This document shows positions 18,157 through 26,587 of a stretch of DNA of 64,000 nucleotides, one piece after another. Positions within the stretch are counted from its first letter, which is position 1, and every line of letters begins with the position of its first letter. Source of the stretch: Mesorhizobium_K sp040049215. GTDB lineage: Bacteria; Pseudomonadota; Alphaproteobacteria; Rhizobiales; Rhizobiaceae. The DNA lies in assembly GCF_040049215.1 (NCBI RefSeq), contig NZ_JBDZDN010000001.1, positions 682,001 to 746,000 on the forward strand, given 5' to 3'. The position numbers and the translations under genes were made by a program. The notes under the pieces were generated by a model. That model had not been told where the DNA came from and ran no database searches. It saw nothing but the letters and a program-made list of their open reading frames with translations.

Positions 18157-18471
18157 ATGTTCAGTGCGAGATGGCAGATCGACGCGAAGTTCGGAAACAA
18201 GCAGCGCGTGCTGGAACTCATGCGGCAGTGGGAACGCGACGTCGGCTCGCAGGTCGGCCTCGCCGAGATGAAGTTCCAGATCATGACCGGCTCGATCGGA
18301 GCGCGGGAGGCCACCGTCGAGGCGCATCACCAGGTTGAAAGCCTCGCCAAACTGGAGGATTTCTTCGCCCGCATCGGCAAGCTCGACGCGCACGCGAGAT
18401 GGGGCAAGGAGATGGAGCCCTTCGTCGTCTCCGGCACCAGCCAGTGGCAGATATTCCGCGTCGTCGAATAG
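18157..18471 (+). CDS. Small hypothetical protein
   Basis: The protein has 104 residues and no motif I can name with confidence. The pattern of two alternating strand-helix units (FSARWQIDAKFG, then an amphipathic helix, and MKFQIMTGSIGAREATVE, then VESLAKLEDFFARI) would fit a dimeric alpha-beta barrel such as NIPSNAP or antibiotic monooxygenase-like folds. GGGAG lies six bases before the ATG at 18157, and codon use fits the window. There is no signal peptide. It is a single gene with a candidate terminator just after it. Confidence 0.6.
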   Translation: MFSARWQIDAKFGNKQRVLELMRQWERDVGSQVGLAEMKFQIMTGSIGAREATVEAHHQVESLAKLEDFFARIGKLDAHARWGKEMEPFVVSGTSQWQIFRVVE

Positions 18472-18487
18472 CAGCGCCGACATGAAG

Positions 18488-18513
18488 GCGGACGCCAAAC
18501 GGCGCCCGCTTTC
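18488..18513 (+). terminator. Terminator-like hairpin
   Basis: A stem GCGG-A-CGCC / GGCG-C-CCGC with one internal mismatch and loop AAAC is followed by TTTC. It is 16 bases after the stop of the small hypothetical gene. The T-tract is short. Confidence 0.4.
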
Positions 18514-18537
18514 TCCCACGCTCTCCCGAGAGCGATG

Positions 18538-19965
18538 CTACCCGTGTGCGATCATGACGTGGCGCACGGCGGTGTAGTCCTCCAGCGCATAGAGCGACAT
18601 GTCCTTGCCGTAGCCGGACTGCTTGAGGCCGCCATGCGGCATCTCGTTGGTCAGCATGAAATGCGTGTTGATCCAGGTGCAGCCGTACTGGAGGCGCGCG
18701 GCGGTCGACATGGCGCGCGACACGTCCTTGGTCCAGACCGAGGAGGCGAGGCCGTAGTCCGAATCGTTCGCCCAGGTCACCGCCTCGTCGACGTCGGAGA
18801 AACGCGTTACCGAGACGACCGGGCCGAACACCTCGCGGCGCACGATCTCGTCTTCCTGCAGCGCGCCGGCGACCACCGTCGGCTGGTAGTAGAAGCCGGT
18901 GCCGTCGCCGACCTTGCCGCCGGTGGTGATCTCGATGTGCTTGAGCTCGGAAGCGCGCTCCACGAAGGACGCCACACGGTCGCGCTGGCGCTTGGAAATC
19001 AGCGGGCCGATCTCGTTCTCGGTGTCGTCCTTCTTGTCGTAGCGGATAGTCGAGACGGCGGACGAGAGATCGGCGACGAGCTTGTCGTAGATCTTCTTGC
19101 CGGCATAGACGCGGCAGGCGGCGGTGCAGTCCTGGCCGGCATTGTAGTAGCCGAAGGCGCGCAGGCCGCCCACCACCGCGTCGACGTCGGCGTCGTCGAA
19201 GACGATGACCGGGGCCTTGCCGCCGAGCTCCAGATGGGTGCGCTTGACCGACTTGGCGGCGGCCTCCAGCACCTTCTTGCCGGTGGCGACATCGCCGGTG
19301 ATCGAGATCATGTTGACCTTGGGGTGGTTGATCAGCGCATTGCCGACCGTATTGCCGCGGCCGAGCACGACGTTGACGACGCCTTCGGGCAGGATGCCGG
19401 CAAGGATCTTCGCCAGCTTAAGCGCCGTCAGCGGCGTCTGCTCGGACGGCTTGAAGACGACCGTGTTGCCGCCGCCGATCGCCGGTGCGAGCTTCCACGC
19501 CATCATCATCAACGGGTAGTTCCACGGCGCGATGGAGGCGACGATGCCGATCGGGTCGCGGCGCACCATCGAGGTGTGGCCGGTGAGATATTCGCCGGCG
19601 ACTTGGCCGGGCATGGAGCGCACCGCGCCGGCGAAGAAGCGGTAGCAGTCGACGATCGCCGGGATCTCATCGTTAAGCACGGCGTTGACCGGCTTGCCGC
19701 AGTTGAGAGCCTCGAGCGCGGCGAACTCTTTTGCCTCGGCCTCGATGCGCTCGGCGATCTTCAGCAGATAGACGGAGCGCTGCGCCGGCGTGGTGCGCGA
19801 CCAGGTGGCGAAGGCTTTTCCGGCCGCTGCAACGGCCTTGTCGATCTGGCCCTGGGACGCCTCCGGCATGTCGAGGATGGTCTTGCCGGTGCGCGGGTTG
19901 AGCACGGCTTCGGCGGTCTCGGTGCCGGCTTCGAATTTCGAGCCGATGAGCATCTGGGTGTCCAT
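18538..19965 (-). CDS. patD: Aldehyde dehydrogenase, gamma-aminobutyraldehyde dehydrogenase type
   Basis: The 475-residue NAD-dependent aldehyde dehydrogenase has catalytic Cys in AGQDCTAACR and general-base Glu in HLELGGKAP. Sequence and position match PatD/YdcW, which oxidises 4-aminobutanal from putrescine to GABA. It is the last gene of a polyamine-type ABC importer operon, as in the ydcSTUV-ydcW order of enterobacteria. It starts 20 bases after the permease stop (19985). The specific substrate is inferred from family and context. Confidence 0.85.
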   Translation of the reverse strand: MDTQMLIGSKFEAGTETAEAVLNPRTGKTILDMPEASQGQIDKAVAAAGKAFATWSRTTPAQRSVYLLKIAERIEAEAKEFAALEALNCGKPVNAVLNDEIPAIVDCYRFFAGAVRSMPGQVAGEYLTGHTSMVRRDPIGIVASIAPWNYPLMMMAWKLAPAIGGGNTVVFKPSEQTPLTALKLAKILAGILPEGVVNVVLGRGNTVGNALINHPKVNMISITGDVATGKKVLEAAAKSVKRTHLELGGKAPVIVFDDADVDAVVGGLRAFGYYNAGQDCTAACRVYAGKKIYDKLVADLSSAVSTIRYDKKDDTENEIGPLISKRQRDRVASFVERASELKHIEITTGGKVGDGTGFYYQPTVVAGALQEDEIVRREVFGPVVSVTRFSDVDEAVTWANDSDYGLASSVWTKDVSRAMSTAARLQYGCTWINTHFMLTNEMPHGGLKQSGYGKDMSLYALEDYTAVRHVMIAHG

Positions 19966-19984
19966 GAATTCCTCCTTGAGCGTG

Positions 19985-20797
19985 CTATTTGCCGGAACCG
20001 GCGATCTGGTCGCCGTCGCGGGTAAGGTAATAGGCGGCGAGAATCGGCAGCAGCGTCACCAGAACCACGACCATGGCCACCACATTGGTGACCGGGCGCT
20101 GGCGTGGCCGCACGAGTTCCTCGAGCATCCAGATCGGCAGGGTCTGCTGCTGGCCGGCGGTGAAGGTGGTGACGATCACTTCATCGAAAGACAGCGCGAA
20201 GGCGAGCATGCCGCCGGCGACGAGCGCGGTGCCGATGTTGGGCAGGATGCAGTAGCGGAACGTCTGGAAGCCGTTGGCGTCGAGGTCCATCGAGGCTTCG
20301 ACGAGCGAACCCGAGACGCGGCGGAAGCGCGCTACCGCATTGTTGTAGACGACGACCACGCAGAAGGTGGCGTGTCCCAGGATGATTGTCCACATGGAGA
20401 ACGGGATTTCGGCCAGGCTGAAAGCCGAACGCAGCGCTATGCCGGTGATGATGCCGGGAAGCGCGATCGGCAGGATGACCAGCAGCGAGATGGTCTCGCG
20501 GCCGAAGAATTTCGAGCCGCTGACGGCGGCGGCACAGAGCGTGCCGAGCACCAGCGCGATGGCGGTGGAGATCGCCCCGACCTGCACCGAGAGGCCGAGC
20601 GCCTGCCAGACATCCGGCCGGTTCCAGGTGACGGCGAGCCACTGGGTTGTGAAGCCGGGCGGCGGCCACTGGTAGCTCTTTTCCTCGGTGGTAAAGGCGT
20701 AGACGAAAATCAACAGGATGGGCAAATGCAGGAAGAGCAGGCCTGCGGCGGCGGCGATCTTGAGAGAAAGGGGGGCGGACTGGAGGTCAGAGCGCAT
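19985..20797 (-). CDS. ABC transporter permease, PotC/YdcV type
   Basis: The 270-residue inner-membrane permease has about six membrane segments and the cytoplasmic EAA loop (LVEASMDLDANGFQTFRYCILP), which docks with the ATPase. It forms the channel with the permease encoded just upstream. Family membership is the spermidine/putrescine group (PotC/YdcV). The start overlaps the upstream permease gene by 11 bases. Confidence 0.9.
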   Translation of the reverse strand: MRSDLQSAPLSLKIAAAAGLLFLHLPILLIFVYAFTTEEKSYQWPPPGFTTQWLAVTWNRPDVWQALGLSVQVGAISTAIALVLGTLCAAAVSGSKFFGRETISLLVILPIALPGIITGIALRSAFSLAEIPFSMWTIILGHATFCVVVVYNNAVARFRRVSGSLVEASMDLDANGFQTFRYCILPNIGTALVAGGMLAFALSFDEVIVTTFTAGQQQTLPIWMLEELVRPRQRPVTNVVAMVVVLVTLLPILAAYYLTRDGDQIAGSGK

Positions 20798-21758
20798 CGA
20801 ACGCTCCCATACGCTTGGCGCCCCAAAGGTAGAAACCCATGACGACGATCGGCACCACGGTGAAGGCGGCGGCGAGCGGGATGTTGCCGGCCGTGCCCTG
20901 ATGTGCGTAGACGGCCATTCCGATGAAAAGCTGCGAATTGCCTATGATCTGAGGGATGATGTAGTCGCCCAGCGTCAGCGAGAAGGTGAAGATCGAGCCG
21001 GCGACGATGCCGGGCAGCGCCAGCGGGAAGAGCACGTTGCGGAAGGTTTGCGCGGGCGTCGCGCCGAGGTCCGACGAAGCCTCGACCAGATTGGCCGGCA
21101 CGCGTTCGAGTGAGGCCTGAACCGGCAGGATCATGAAGGGCAGCCAGACATAGACGAAGACGATGAACGTGCCGGTGAAGGAAAAGCTCAGCGAATTGCC
21201 GCCGACGATGGGCAACGACAGCCACGCGTCGACGAGCCACATCAGATGCACCTTCTCGAAAAACCAGGTGAGGATGCCTTCCTTGGCGAGGATGAGCTTC
21301 CAGGCGTAGATCTTGACGAGATAGCTCGACCACAGGGGCAGCATGATGCCGAGATAGAACAGCGCCTTCCATTTACCGCGCGCGTAGCGGGCCGCGTAAT
21401 AGGCGATCGGGAAGGCGACGACTACCGAGGCAAGCGTAACCACGGCCGCCATGACGACGGTGCGCAGGATGATGTCGATGTTCGACGGCTGCAGCAGGTC
21501 GGCATAAGTCTTCAGCGTGAACTGCCGGTTGATCATGCCGGAGAACTCGTCGATCGAAAAAAAGCTCTGCAGCAAGAGCGCGAACAGCGAGCCGAGATAA
21601 ACGATGCCGAGCCAGAGCACCGGTGGCGCCAGCATCAGGAAGAGAAGCAGCTTCGGCCTGCGCCAGAAGGTGTCGGACAGGTGTCCCCATAGACCGCCGC
21701 GATCGGGGAGGATCGCACCCTTCGCGCCAACGCGGTGCGCTACGTCCGCGGCGGTCAT
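20787..21758 (-). CDS. ABC transporter permease, PotB/YdcU type
   Basis: The 323-residue permease has an extended cytoplasmic N-terminus (about 35 residues), six or so membrane helices and the EAA loop LVEASSDLGATPAQTFRNVL. It pairs with the PotC-type permease. Its start overlaps the stop of the ATPase gene by four bases, so the operon is tightly coupled. Confidence 0.9.
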   Translation of the reverse strand: MTAADVAHRVGAKGAILPDRGGLWGHLSDTFWRRPKLLLFLMLAPPVLWLGIVYLGSLFALLLQSFFSIDEFSGMINRQFTLKTYADLLQPSNIDIILRTVVMAAVVTLASVVVAFPIAYYAARYARGKWKALFYLGIMLPLWSSYLVKIYAWKLILAKEGILTWFFEKVHLMWLVDAWLSLPIVGGNSLSFSFTGTFIVFVYVWLPFMILPVQASLERVPANLVEASSDLGATPAQTFRNVLFPLALPGIVAGSIFTFSLTLGDYIIPQIIGNSQLFIGMAVYAHQGTAGNIPLAAAFTVVPIVVMGFYLWGAKRMGAFDAL

Positions 21759-22750
21759 CCCGCGTCATCCATCAGATGGAGGTCAGCCGGCGTGAAGCCG
21801 ATGCGGACGGACTGGCCTTCGGCGGGCAGTGGCTGGCCGGCGGGCAGAAGCGCGTTGATGCGTTGGCCCTCGACGTCGAGGCCGAGACGCGTCGTACCGC
21901 CGAGATAGGAGCGCGAGACAACGGTTGCGGCGATCGCGCTGCCTTCGCCGTCGACGATGCGCACCGCTTCCGGGCGCAGGCTCGCCCAGCGGCGCTGACC
22001 GCCGTGGCGGGCGACGAAGTCGGGCGGCAGCACGTTGGAAGAGCCGACGAAATCGGCGACGAAGCGCGAGTTCGGCCGCTGGTAGATATCCTCGGGCGAG
22101 CCGACCTGCATGATGCGGCCATCGTTGAAGACAGCGATGCGGTTCGCCATCGACAGCGCCTCGCCCTGGTCGTGGGTGACGAAGACGAAGGTGATGCCAA
22201 GCGCCTTTTGCAGCGACTTCAGTTCCTCCTGCATGTTCTCCCGCAGCTTGAGGTCGAGCGCGCCGAGCGGCTCGTCCAGCAGCAGCACCTTCGGCCGGTT
22301 GACCAGCGCGCGGGCAAGCGCGACACGCTGGCGCTGGCCGCCGGAGAGCTGGCCGGGACGGCGCGCGCCGTAACCCGGCAGCTTGACCATTTCGAGCGCG
22401 GTTTCGGCCTCGCGCTCGCGTTCCGTCCTGCCAACGCCCTTGACCATCAGGCCGTAGGCGACGTTGTCGAGCACGTTCAGATGCGGGAAGAGCGCATAGT
22501 CCTGGAAGACTGTGTTGACGTTGCGCCTGTAGGGCGGGACGCCCTCGGCTTGGCTGCCGAAAATCTCGATGCTTCCCGATGTCGGCTGCTCGAAGCCGGC
22601 GATGAGGCGCAGACAGGTCGTCTTGCCGGAACCGGAGGGTCCGAGCATGGCGAAGAATTCGCCCTCGCCGATATCGAGGTCGACGGCATCGACGGCCTTG
22701 ACCTGGCCGAAGTGACGCGAGACCTGCTTGAACGAGACAGCTGGGGTCAT
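21755..22750 (-). CDS. ABC transporter ATP-binding protein, PotA/YdcT type
   Basis: The 331-residue ATPase carries Walker A GPSGSGKTT, signature LSGGQRQRVALARAL, Walker B LLLDEPLGALD, and a C-terminal TOBE domain (about 265-330) typical of the polyamine/iron/molybdate importer ATPases. I chose the ATG at 22750 (MTPAVSF); the frame upstream runs into the intergenic repeat. It is separated from the binding-protein gene by 170 bases that hold that repeat. Confidence 0.9.
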   Translation of the reverse strand: MTPAVSFKQVSRHFGQVKAVDAVDLDIGEGEFFAMLGPSGSGKTTCLRLIAGFEQPTSGSIEIFGSQAEGVPPYRRNVNTVFQDYALFPHLNVLDNVAYGLMVKGVGRTEREREAETALEMVKLPGYGARRPGQLSGGQRQRVALARALVNRPKVLLLDEPLGALDLKLRENMQEELKSLQKALGITFVFVTHDQGEALSMANRIAVFNDGRIMQVGSPEDIYQRPNSRFVADFVGSSNVLPPDFVARHGGQRRWASLRPEAVRIVDGEGSAIAATVVSRSYLGGTTRLGLDVEGQRINALLPAGQPLPAEGQSVRIGFTPADLHLMDDAG

Positions 22751-22786
22751 CCGCGAAGTTCCATCGCTATTCCGCAGCGGAGCGCC

Positions 22787-22901
22787 GCCCCTCACCTGCC
22801 TGCCGGCATCCCTCTCCCGTAAGAACGGGGAGAGGAGAGATGGCCGCAACGTCGGCGCCCCCTCTCCCCGTTCTTACGGGGAGAGGGTAAGGGTGAGGGG
22901 C
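22787..22901. repeat. Intergenic palindromic repeat in the polyamine-type ABC operon
   Basis: Two inverted units, 22811-22835 and 22861-22886, are reverse complements of each other except for one base. The second alone forms a perfect 10-base stem, CCTCTCCCCG / CGGGGAGAGG, with a TTCTTA loop. Outer arms CCCCTCACC and GGTGAGGGG extend the dyad. This is the form of the mosaic intergenic repeats common in rhizobial genomes. It sits between the binding-protein and ATPase genes, where it could stabilise the upstream mRNA and raise binding-protein expression. Confidence 0.75.
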
Positions 22902-22920
22902 AGTGCCGAGCCTGCGATTC

Positions 22921-24081
22921 TTAACGTCCGCCGATGACGCCGATATAGTCGGAGACCCAGCGGTAATAGGGTACGCACTGGTTGTTCTGGGTGGCGCAGT
23001 TGGTGGTCGGCGTCTTCCAGAACCTGATCTTCTCAAAGTTCTCGTAGCCGTTTGTCTTGCAACCCTCGTCGGTCAGCAGCGCATTGCCCTTGCATGCGGC
23101 GGGAACGGACGGAACGGTGCCGAACCAGGCCGAGACATCGCCCTGCACCTTCGGCGACAGGGAATGCTCCATCCACATATAGGCGCAATTGGGATGCGCG
23201 CTGTCGGCATGCAGCATGGTCGTATCCGCCCAGCCGGTGATGCCTTCTTCCGGGAAGACGGAAGCGACGGGCTGCTTTTCGGACGCAAGCAGGTTGACCT
23301 GGAACGGCCAGGAGCCCGACGCGACCACGCCCTCGTTCTTGAAGTCGTCGATCTGGATGAAAGCGTCGTGCCAGTAGCGGCCAACCAGCGTGCGCTGGAC
23401 GCGCAGCAGGTCCAGCGCTGCCTTGTACTGGTCCTCGGTGAGTTCGTAGGGATCCTTGATGCCGAGTTCCGGCTTGTGGAACATCAGGTAGTTGGCGGCG
23501 TCGGCGACATGGATAGGGCCGTCATAGGCCTGGACACGGCCCTTGTTCGACTTGCCGTCGCCGAGCGTCATCTCCTCGAAGACTACGTTCCAGCTCTTGG
23601 GCGCTTCCTTGAAGACATTGGTGTTGTACATCAGGACGTTGGCGCCCCACACATAGGGAGTGCCGTAGTGCACGCCGTCGACGGTGTGCCAAGGCGCGTT
23701 CTGGAGCCGCTCGTCGATGGTCGACCAGCTCGGGATCAGCGCGGTGTTGATCGGCTGGACACGCTTGCCGGCGACGAGGCGGAGCGAGGAATCGCCGGAG
23801 GCGGTGACAAGGTCGAAGCCGCCCTCGTTCATCAGCGCGACCATCTCGTCTGAGGTCGCGGCGGTCTTGACGCTGACCTTGCAGCCGGTCTTGGTCTCGA
23901 ACTCCGTCACCCAGTCGTAATTCTTGTCGGTCTCGCCGCGCTCGATATAGCCGGCCCAGGCGATAATCGACACTTCGCCTTCGCCGGTGCCGAGCGACTG
24001 GAGCATTTCCTGGGCGACCGCCTGGCCTGAGAAGCTGACGGCGAGCGCGATAGCAGTGCAGGATTTCAGGAACGATTTCAT
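22921..24081 (-). CDS. ABC transporter substrate-binding protein, polyamine type (PotD/YdcS-like)
   Basis: The 386-residue periplasmic binding protein has a signal peptide (MKSFLKSCTAIALAVSFSG, cleavage probably after AVAQ). Mature-domain blocks IIAWAGYIERGETDKNYDWV and the later GMT-like ligand loop place it with the spermidine/putrescine group. Several cysteines lie near the C-terminus. GGGAG precedes the ATG at 24081 with good spacing; an ATG at 24096 lacks this. It is the first gene of the operon 24081-18538, and a perfect palindrome lies about 100 bases upstream. Confidence 0.88.
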   Translation of the reverse strand: MKSFLKSCTAIALAVSFSGQAVAQEMLQSLGTGEGEVSIIAWAGYIERGETDKNYDWVTEFETKTGCKVSVKTAATSDEMVALMNEGGFDLVTASGDSSLRLVAGKRVQPINTALIPSWSTIDERLQNAPWHTVDGVHYGTPYVWGANVLMYNTNVFKEAPKSWNVVFEEMTLGDGKSNKGRVQAYDGPIHVADAANYLMFHKPELGIKDPYELTEDQYKAALDLLRVQRTLVGRYWHDAFIQIDDFKNEGVVASGSWPFQVNLLASEKQPVASVFPEEGITGWADTTMLHADSAHPNCAYMWMEHSLSPKVQGDVSAWFGTVPSVPAACKGNALLTDEGCKTNGYENFEKIRFWKTPTTNCATQNNQCVPYYRWVSDYIGVIGGR

Positions 24082-24184
24082 CGTGACATCTCCCATTGAC
24101 AGGGGCGGCTCTCTAGCGACCGCATGATCCCTGGATGAAACGTGCCGTGAAAGCGCCGCTTTCGCAAATTCATTTATCAGAAGG

Positions 24185-24209
24185 GCGTTATCGGAAATTC
24201 CGATAACGC
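24185..24209. promoter_or_regulatory. Perfect 25-base palindrome upstream of the polyamine-type ABC operon
   Basis: Two 12-base arms, GCGTTATCGGAA and TTCCGATAACGC, surround a single A. The site lies about 104 bases before the binding-protein start and 7 bases after the methyltransferase stop. There is no T-tract on either strand, so an operator for a dimeric repressor is more likely than a terminator. The cognate regulator is unknown. Confidence 0.5.
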
Positions 24210-24216
24210 TACGGCA

Positions 24217-25062
24217 TCAGGCGAGCGCCTTAACCAGCCAGCAGGCTGCATTGAAGCGGGCTGCTCCGTCCTTTCGAAAGCCGGCAAACGCGGGGGGCAG
24301 GGACGCCATGATCTTTTCGGCGGTCGCGCGGTCAACCTCGCGCAGCGCGGCGCCGACCGGCCCGAGCCGCGTAACATAGGTCATCAGATTGTCTTCGGAG
24401 GTCTCGCACCGGACGTCTGCTCGCTCAACCTCGATCGAGGACCAGCCGCTCGCTTCGAGTATCCGCGAGACCTTGGCGCCGTCCGCGAACGCGAACTGTC
24501 CGGGCGCATTCGGGTCAGGCGGCGGCGCAGGCGGCAGGAAGGGGGCGGCTGCGCGCGCAGCGGCGGTCATGAAGTCGTTCTCGGCAGGGCTACGCCAAGC
24601 GACGAAGGCAAGCCTGCCACCCGGCCTCGCAGCGCGCCGGATATTGGCGAAGGCGGCCACGGGATCGTCGAAAAACATGACGCCGAAGCGCGAAACAACC
24701 GCGTCGAAGCGACCGGGCTCGAACGCATAGGTCTGCGCATCGGCTGCGACGAATTCGGCATTCGCGGTTCGTTCCGCCTGTGCGCGCGCTGTCGCCAGAG
24801 CCACAAGCGGCTCAGAGATGTCGACGCCGACGCAGCGCCCGGACTTGCCGACGCGGCGCGCCATCGCCAGGGTCGTGGCCCCGGCGCCGCAACCTATGTC
24901 CAAAACAGCGCCGCCCTCGCCGGGGTAGCCGGCATCGACCACCAGCCGTTCGAACGGCGCCAGCACCTCGTCCAGGACCGGTTGCAGATCGACCCAGGCT
25001 TTGCCGCTGCCGTCGTTCCAGAGCGCGGCCTGCTGCAAGTTCGGCTGCGAAGACTGTTCCAT
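24217..25062 (-). CDS. Class I SAM-dependent methyltransferase (UbiE-like)
   Basis: The 281-residue protein has the Rossmann methyltransferase signature: motif I VLDIGCGAGATTLAMARRVG, GVDISEPLV, and a post-I block DAVVSRFGVMFFDDP. The C-terminal 80 residues vary, as expected for substrate binding. The acceptor is unknown; small-molecule methylation is likely. GAGG lies just before the ATG at 25062. The promoter between it and the divergent MerR gene has the long spacer that MerR proteins activate, so induction by that regulator is likely. Confidence 0.85.
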   Translation of the reverse strand: MEQSSQPNLQQAALWNDGSGKAWVDLQPVLDEVLAPFERLVVDAGYPGEGGAVLDIGCGAGATTLAMARRVGKSGRCVGVDISEPLVALATARAQAERTANAEFVAADAQTYAFEPGRFDAVVSRFGVMFFDDPVAAFANIRRAARPGGRLAFVAWRSPAENDFMTAAARAAAPFLPPAPPPDPNAPGQFAFADGAKVSRILEASGWSSIEVERADVRCETSEDNLMTYVTRLGPVGAALREVDRATAEKIMASLPPAFAGFRKDGAARFNAACWLVKALA

Positions 25063-25104
25063 GGCGGACCTCGTTTCCTGTTGCTCCGGCCTGTCTTCGC
25101 GAGC

Positions 25105-25135
25105 ACTCTACGAGTTCAAGCCGACTTGAGGTCAA
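25105..25135 (-). promoter_or_regulatory. MerR-type promoter (19-base spacer) for the methyltransferase gene
   Basis: On the minus strand -35 TTGACC (25135-25130) and -10 TAGAGT (25110-25105) are separated by exactly 19 bases, the overlong spacing that MerR-family activators need. The spacer holds the dyad CTCAAG-N4-CTTGAA, which resembles SoxR-type half-sites. The predicted start of transcription is about 35 bases before the methyltransferase ATG. Confidence 0.65.
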
Positions 25136-25137
25136 GC

Positions 25138-25599
25138 ATGAAAGATCTGGATATCGTCGAAGTGTCGCGCCACACGGGCGTGCCCGCCTCGACACTGCGC
25201 TACTACGAGGAAAAGGGCCTGATCGCCTCGATCGGCCGGCGCGGCCTGAAACGGCTGTTCGACCCGGCCGTGCTGGAACGGCTCGCCCTGATTTCTCTCG
25301 GACGCGCCAGCGGATTCGCGCTGGCCGAGATTGCAGAGATGCTGACGCCCGAAGGCCTGCCGCGGATGGACCGCGCGCGCCTGGAGGCCAAGGCGGCGGA
25401 ACTCGACCGCACCATCCCGCGCCTGACCGCGATGAGGGAAGGATTGCGGCATGCCGCCAAATGCCCGGCCGAGCGGCCAATGGATTGCCCGACATTCCGG
25501 CGGGCCGTCCGACTTGCCGGCGCCGGCCGCTTCGAGGCGGCTCCAATCGCGCCGTTCAAGGCGGAAGAGGTGGGGTCCGGACCGCGCGCGCGGCACTAA
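25138..25599 (+). CDS. MerR-family transcriptional regulator
   Basis: The 153-residue protein has the MerR winged helix (about 4-75: EVSRHTGVPASTLRYYEEKG) followed by a dimerisation coil and a short C-terminal region with two cysteines, AAKCPAERPMDCPTF. It lacks the four-cysteine SoxR cluster. The inducer is unknown; the two Cys could bind a metal or react with electrophiles. It is divergent from the methyltransferase with 75 bases between starts. Its stop overlaps the convergent LysR stop by four bases. Confidence 0.88.
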   Translation: MKDLDIVEVSRHTGVPASTLRYYEEKGLIASIGRRGLKRLFDPAVLERLALISLGRASGFALAEIAEMLTPEGLPRMDRARLEAKAAELDRTIPRLTAMREGLRHAAKCPAERPMDCPTFRRAVRLAGAGRFEAAPIAPFKAEEVGSGPRARH

Positions 25600-26501
25600 C
25601 GGCGCGCCATGTGCTGCGTTTGCGCGATGCCGATGAAGTCGCGCGCCGCCTGCGGCAGGCCGGAGCCGCGCCGCCAGACCATGCCAACCTGGACGACGGG
25701 AAGCGAGCCGGAGATATCGCGCGATTCGATGCGATCGCCTTCCAGCGACCAGGGGCGGTAGACGAGGTCGGGAAGCAGCGCGACGCCGGCGCCGGTGGCG
25801 ACGAGGCTGCGGACGGCCTCCACCGAGCGGGTGCGAAAGGCAACGTGCGGGCGGGCGCCAAGCGCGTTGAGGAGCTTGCCGGTATTCTCCTCGATCTCGT
25901 CGACCGTCAGCATGATCAGCGGCTCGGCCGCGATGTCGCCGAGATTGATAATCTCGGCGCTGGCCAGGCGATGGCCGAGCGGCAGCCAGAGCCGGTAGGC
26001 GGAGACCTCCAGGATCTCGGACTGCAGCGCCATGCGGTCGCGCAGGTTGGATGTGACCATGACGGCGATGTCGAGCTTGCCGCCGACGAGCAGATGCTCG
26101 AGGTAGTCGCCATTGTCCTCGATGGCCGATATCTCGACGGCGGGGTGGGCGCGCCGATAGCGCGCCAGGAGATCGGACAGCACATAGCCGGCGACGAGTG
26201 AGGTGACGCCGAGTTGAAGCCGGCCGGTGGTCGTCTCGCGGTCGCTGAAAAATGTACGCCGCGCATCCGAGACGTCAGCAAGAATCTTGGTGGCATGGCG
26301 CAGGAACTGGTGGCCCTTGTGGGTGATGTTCAGCCCGCGCGGATGGCGTTCGAACAGTTCGACGCCGAGGTCGCTTTCCAGCTCCTTGATCGCTTCGGTG
26401 ACGGCCGACTGCGAGATCGACAGATTCTGGGCAGCCCGCGAGACCGTGCCCTGTTCGGCGACGGCGACGAAATATTGCAACTGCCTGATGGTGAAGGCCA
26501 T
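25596..26501 (-). CDS. LysR-family transcriptional regulator
   Basis: The 301-residue regulator begins MAFTIRQLQYFVAVAEQG, with the helix-turn-helix in TVSRAAQNLSISQSAVTEAI, and has a typical effector domain. I chose the ATG at 26501; the frame is open upstream but would run over the Rrf2 promoter. It is divergent from the Rrf2 gene, with 86 bases between starts. Its targets may be the Rrf2/flavoprotein pair or distant genes. Confidence 0.88.
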   Translation of the reverse strand: MAFTIRQLQYFVAVAEQGTVSRAAQNLSISQSAVTEAIKELESDLGVELFERHPRGLNITHKGHQFLRHATKILADVSDARRTFFSDRETTTGRLQLGVTSLVAGYVLSDLLARYRRAHPAVEISAIEDNGDYLEHLLVGGKLDIAVMVTSNLRDRMALQSEILEVSAYRLWLPLGHRLASAEIINLGDIAAEPLIMLTVDEIEENTGKLLNALGARPHVAFRTRSVEAVRSLVATGAGVALLPDLVYRPWSLEGDRIESRDISGSLPVVQVGMVWRRGSGLPQAARDFIGIAQTQHMARR

Positions 26502-26552
26502 GGCCTCAGATAGCAGCGCGCCAAGCCGATGGGAACGGGCCGGGCAGAGCGC

Positions 26553-26587
26553 TTGACAGTCCGATCTTTCGTAACTATAAAAGTTGC
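26553..26587 (+). promoter_or_regulatory. Strong sigma-70-type promoter with overlapping dyad for the Rrf2 gene
   Basis: -35 TTGACA (26553-26558) and -10 TATAAA (26576-26581) are separated by 17 bases, close to consensus. The dyad GTAACT-N5-AGTTGC (26571-26587, one mismatch) covers the -10. Transcription should start at about 26588, the A of the ATG, so the mRNA would be leaderless or nearly so. The dyad is a likely autorepression site for the Rrf2 protein. Confidence 0.7.
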
